This document shows positions 5,426-7,113 of a stretch of 7,113 nt of DNA, in pieces. Source of the DNA: Pseudomonadota bacterium (lineage in GTDB: Bacteria; Pseudomonadota; Gammaproteobacteria; Xanthomonadales; Xanthomonadaceae); contig JAFAEU010000388.1 of NCBI GenBank assembly GCA_023423855.1, positions 1 to 7,113 on the forward strand, in the 5' to 3' direction. The notes under the pieces are model-generated. The model did not search any database and had not been told where the DNA came from. It saw nothing but the letters and a program-made list of their open reading frames with translations. A program made the position numbers and the translations under genes. How positions within the stretch are numbered: the stretch's first letter is position 1; every line of letters begins with the position of its first letter.

Positions 5426-6367
5426 ATGAATCCTTTCGCGCGTGGCCTGGCCACGCTGGGCCTGTCTGCGCTGCTCGTTTCGGGCGCGGCCACGGCCATG
5501 CAGGCGCAGGGCGCGGTCACCGCGCTGGCCGGCGAGCGCCAGCAGGTCAGCTATTTGATGGGCATGGACGTGGGCCGCTCGCTCGAGGCGGTCGGTCCCG
5601 ATATCGATTTCGCCAGCTTCGAGCGTGCGTTCGCGCAGGCGCTGGCCGGCGGCGAGCCGCTGATCGGCGACGCCGAGGTGGCGGCCCTGGGTCCGGTGCT
5701 GATGCAGCGCATCGCCGCGCGCAGCGGCAAACGGGTGCCGGGACTGGCGCCGGGCGCGCAGCCGCCGGCGATCGACAAGGGCAAGGTCGGGCTGATGCTG
5801 GGCCTGGATGCCGGTCGTTCGCTGGCGCCGCTGGCCGACACCATCGACGTGCCGGTGCTGGTGCAGGCCGTGCGCACGACGGTCGAGGGCGGCACGCCGC
5901 TGTTGTCCACCGACCAGGCCTCGGTCGCGCGCACGGCGCTGGAGCAGCGCGGGCGCCAGCAGGCCGCGCGCCAGGCCGAGACCAATCGCCAGGCGGGCGC
6001 CGACTTCCTGGCGAAGAACCGGACCGGCAAGGGCGTGTTCGCCACCGGCTCGGGCCTGCAGTACAGCGTGCTGCGGCAGGGGTCGGGTCCCCGGCCCCGG
6101 CCAGGCGACACGGTCCGCGTGCACTACCGCGGCACCCTGCTCGACGGCACCGAGTTCGACAGTTCCTACGGCCGCGGCGAGCCCGCCGAGTTCGGCCTGA
6201 ACCAGGTCATCGCCGGCTGGACCGAAGGCCTGACCCTGATGCCGGTCGGCGCCAGGTACCGACTGTGGATTCCCGGCGAACTGGCCTACGGCCAGCGCGG
6301 CAGCCCGCCGAACATCGGTCCGAACGAGACCCTGGTGTTCGAGGTCGAACTGCTCGAGATCCTCTGA
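5426..6367 (+). CDS. Periplasmic FKBP-type peptidyl-prolyl cis-trans isomerase with duplicated FKBP_N-like unit
   Basis: The 313-aa protein should isomerise prolyl bonds and act as a chaperone in the periplasm. The start at 5426 opens a signal peptide (about 1-27, [21 protein letters not shown]); a frame open from 5312 would put 38 poor residues in front of it. The GGAG ribosome site is 11 nt upstream, slightly far. Residues 37-98 ([16 protein letters not shown]...) are an FKBP_N-type dimerisation region, and 118-172 ([18 protein letters not shown]...) look like a second, diverged copy. A charged helix (174-200) then leads to the catalytic FKBP_C domain (224-312). Its active-site residues are present: Tyr234, Phe244-Asp245, Val261-Ile262, Trp265, Tyr288, Phe305. 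Family members such as FkpA and Mip normally have one N-terminal unit. A paralogue follows 72 nt downstream. Confidence 0.92.
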   Translation: MNPFARGLATLGLSALLVSGAATAMQAQGAVTALAGERQQVSYLMGMDVGRSLEAVGPDIDFASFERAFAQALAGGEPLIGDAEVAALGPVLMQRIAARSGKRVPGLAPGAQPPAIDKGKVGLMLGLDAGRSLAPLADTIDVPVLVQAVRTTVEGGTPLLSTDQASVARTALEQRGRQQAARQAETNRQAGADFLAKNRTGKGVFATGSGLQYSVLRQGSGPRPRPGDTVRVHYRGTLLDGTEFDSSYGRGEPAEFGLNQVIAGWTEGLTLMPVGARYRLWIPGELAYGQRGSPPNIGPNETLVFEVELLEIL

Positions 6368-6439
6368 ATCCGGTCCCCGGTTCCATGCGGCACCGCGGCC
6401 GCGTCTCCCCAAGTATTGTTTTTTGTCCAGGAGTTCCCG

Positions 6440-7113
6440 ATGAAAGTTTCGATGCGTTCCACCTCCCTGGCCGTGCTCGGCGTGGCGCTCTGTGCCGCGC
6501 TGCTGGCCTGCAAGCCGCTGGACAAGGACACCGGCAAGCCGGTCGACGGCAGCGGCGACGACAAGCCGGCGGTGGCGGCCAAGGCCGGCCTGAAGACCGA
6601 GAAGGAGCAGGTCAGCTACGTGATCGGCATGCAGATCGGCGACAGCCTGAAGGGCGCGAAGGACGAGGTCGACCTCGACACCATCGTCAAGGCCATGAAG
6701 GAAACGATCGACGGCAAGGAGCCGCGCCTGAGCCAGCAGGAGGCGATGGAAGTCATGCAGGCCTTCAGCATGCGCATGCAGGCCAGGCAGATGGCCGAGT
6801 TCGAGGAATCGGGCAAGAAGAACGCCGAGGAAGGCGGGAAGTTCCTTGCCGACAACGGCAAGAAGCCCGAGGTGAAGACCACCGCGTCGGGCCTGCAGTA
6901 CCAGGTGCTGAGCGAGGGCCAGGGCGCCAGGCCCAAGGCCGGTGACACCGTGCGCGTGCACTACAAGGGCACCTTGCTCGACGGCGAGACCTTCGACGAT
7001 TCCTACGCGCGCGGCGAGCCGGTCGAGTTCGCGCTGGCGCAGGTCGTGCCGGGCTGGCAGGAAGGCCTGCAGCTGATGCCGGTGGGCAGCAAGTACAAGC
7101 TGTGGATCCCGGG
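6440..7113 (+). CDS. FKBP-type peptidyl-prolyl isomerase lipoprotein, C-terminus outside window
   Basis: The gene is open to the right edge, with 224 complete codons. The start at 6440 has a strong CAGGAG site 6 nt upstream. The signal ends in the lipobox LLAC, with the lipid cysteine at residue 24; Lys25 does not favour inner-membrane retention, so it is probably tethered to the outer membrane. Residues 55-110 (EKEQVSYVIGMQIGDSLKG...) form a single FKBP_N domain. A Met/Gln/Glu/Lys-rich helix (105-140) links it to FKBP_C from about 167 ([27 protein letters not shown] split over 168-194). Tyr175, Phe185-Asp186, Val202-Val203 and Trp206 are at the expected active-site places; Val203 replaces the Ile of the usual VI pair. 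The missing end should hold the last strands of the domain. It is a close paralogue of the preceding protein and may be co-transcribed with it. Confidence 0.92.
   Translation, partial: MKVSMRSTSLAVLGVALCAALLACKPLDKDTGKPVDGSGDDKPAVAAKAGLKTEKEQVSYVIGMQIGDSLKGAKDEVDLDTIVKAMKETIDGKEPRLSQQEAMEVMQAFSMRMQARQMAEFEESGKKNAEEGGKFLADNGKKPEVKTTASGLQYQVLSEGQGARPKAGDTVRVHYKGTLLDGETFDDSYARGEPVEFALAQVVPGWQEGLQLMPVGSKYKLWIP

Noticed and set aside
6387..6424. Possible terminator between the two FKBP genes (GCGGC/GCCGC stem, then a run of six T at 6419-6424)
   Set aside because: The stem is short and the T-run begins 16 nt after it, too far for an intrinsic terminator.
5213..6961. A 582-codon open frame on the minus strand opposite the peroxidase and FKBP genes
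   Set aside because: It is an antisense shadow: its translation is rich in His, Gln, Ala and Arg with no domain, while the plus strand carries three well-defined proteins there.
1..7113. CRISPR array, tRNA, rRNA, integrase, transposase or phage genes
   Set aside because: I saw no regularly spaced direct repeats, cloverleaf-like sequence or mobile-element protein in any frame.

Overview
The window is GC-rich, and its gene content and codon use look like a gammaproteobacterium of the Lysobacteraceae/Xanthomonadaceae type (Lysobacter, Luteimonas or a relative). That placement is inferred from protein resemblance and base composition; no rRNA or other marker is present. Eight protein genes are supported. 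Five on the minus strand and two on the plus strand are complete or nearly so in reading, while the genes at both window edges are cut.

Minus strand, read from 4605 down to 1. A well-formed sigma-70 promoter (4644-4671) carries a 24-bp imperfect palindrome over its -10 box. It drives a tightly packed run of four genes: an unrecognised 154-aa single-pass membrane or exported protein (4141-4605), a YtrA-type GntR repressor (3765-4136), an ABC ATPase (2890-3768) and an ABC-2 type permease (1826-2893). The gap between the first two is 4 nt, and the next two junctions are 4-nt ATGA overlaps. After a 255-nt spacer with REP-like hairpins come a lipoprotein resembling the DUF2884/YggN family (848-1570) and, after a 290-nt spacer with a MITE-like inverted repeat, an exported DUF4097-type repeat protein (1-557, C-terminus outside the window). 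The likely reading is a self-regulated ABC exporter operon followed by two envelope proteins.

Plus strand, from 4747 to the end. An exported glutathione-peroxidase-family thiol peroxidase (4747-5310) is followed by two paralogous FKBP-type peptidyl-prolyl isomerases. The first (5426-6367) is a periplasmic protein with a duplicated N-terminal FKBP_N-like unit. The second (6440-7113, cut by the window end) is a lipoprotein. All three act outside the cytoplasm, in peroxide handling and protein folding.

Nearly every product in the window is membrane-bound or exported, so it reads as an envelope-maintenance neighbourhood. I see no phage, transposase, CRISPR, tRNA or rRNA gene. The least ordinary items are the uncharacterised gene at the head of the GntR/ABC operon, the operator-like palindrome, the identical 18-nt starts of the ATPase and permease genes, the duplicated FKBP_N unit, the altered catalytic motif of the peroxidase, and the MITE-like repeat.
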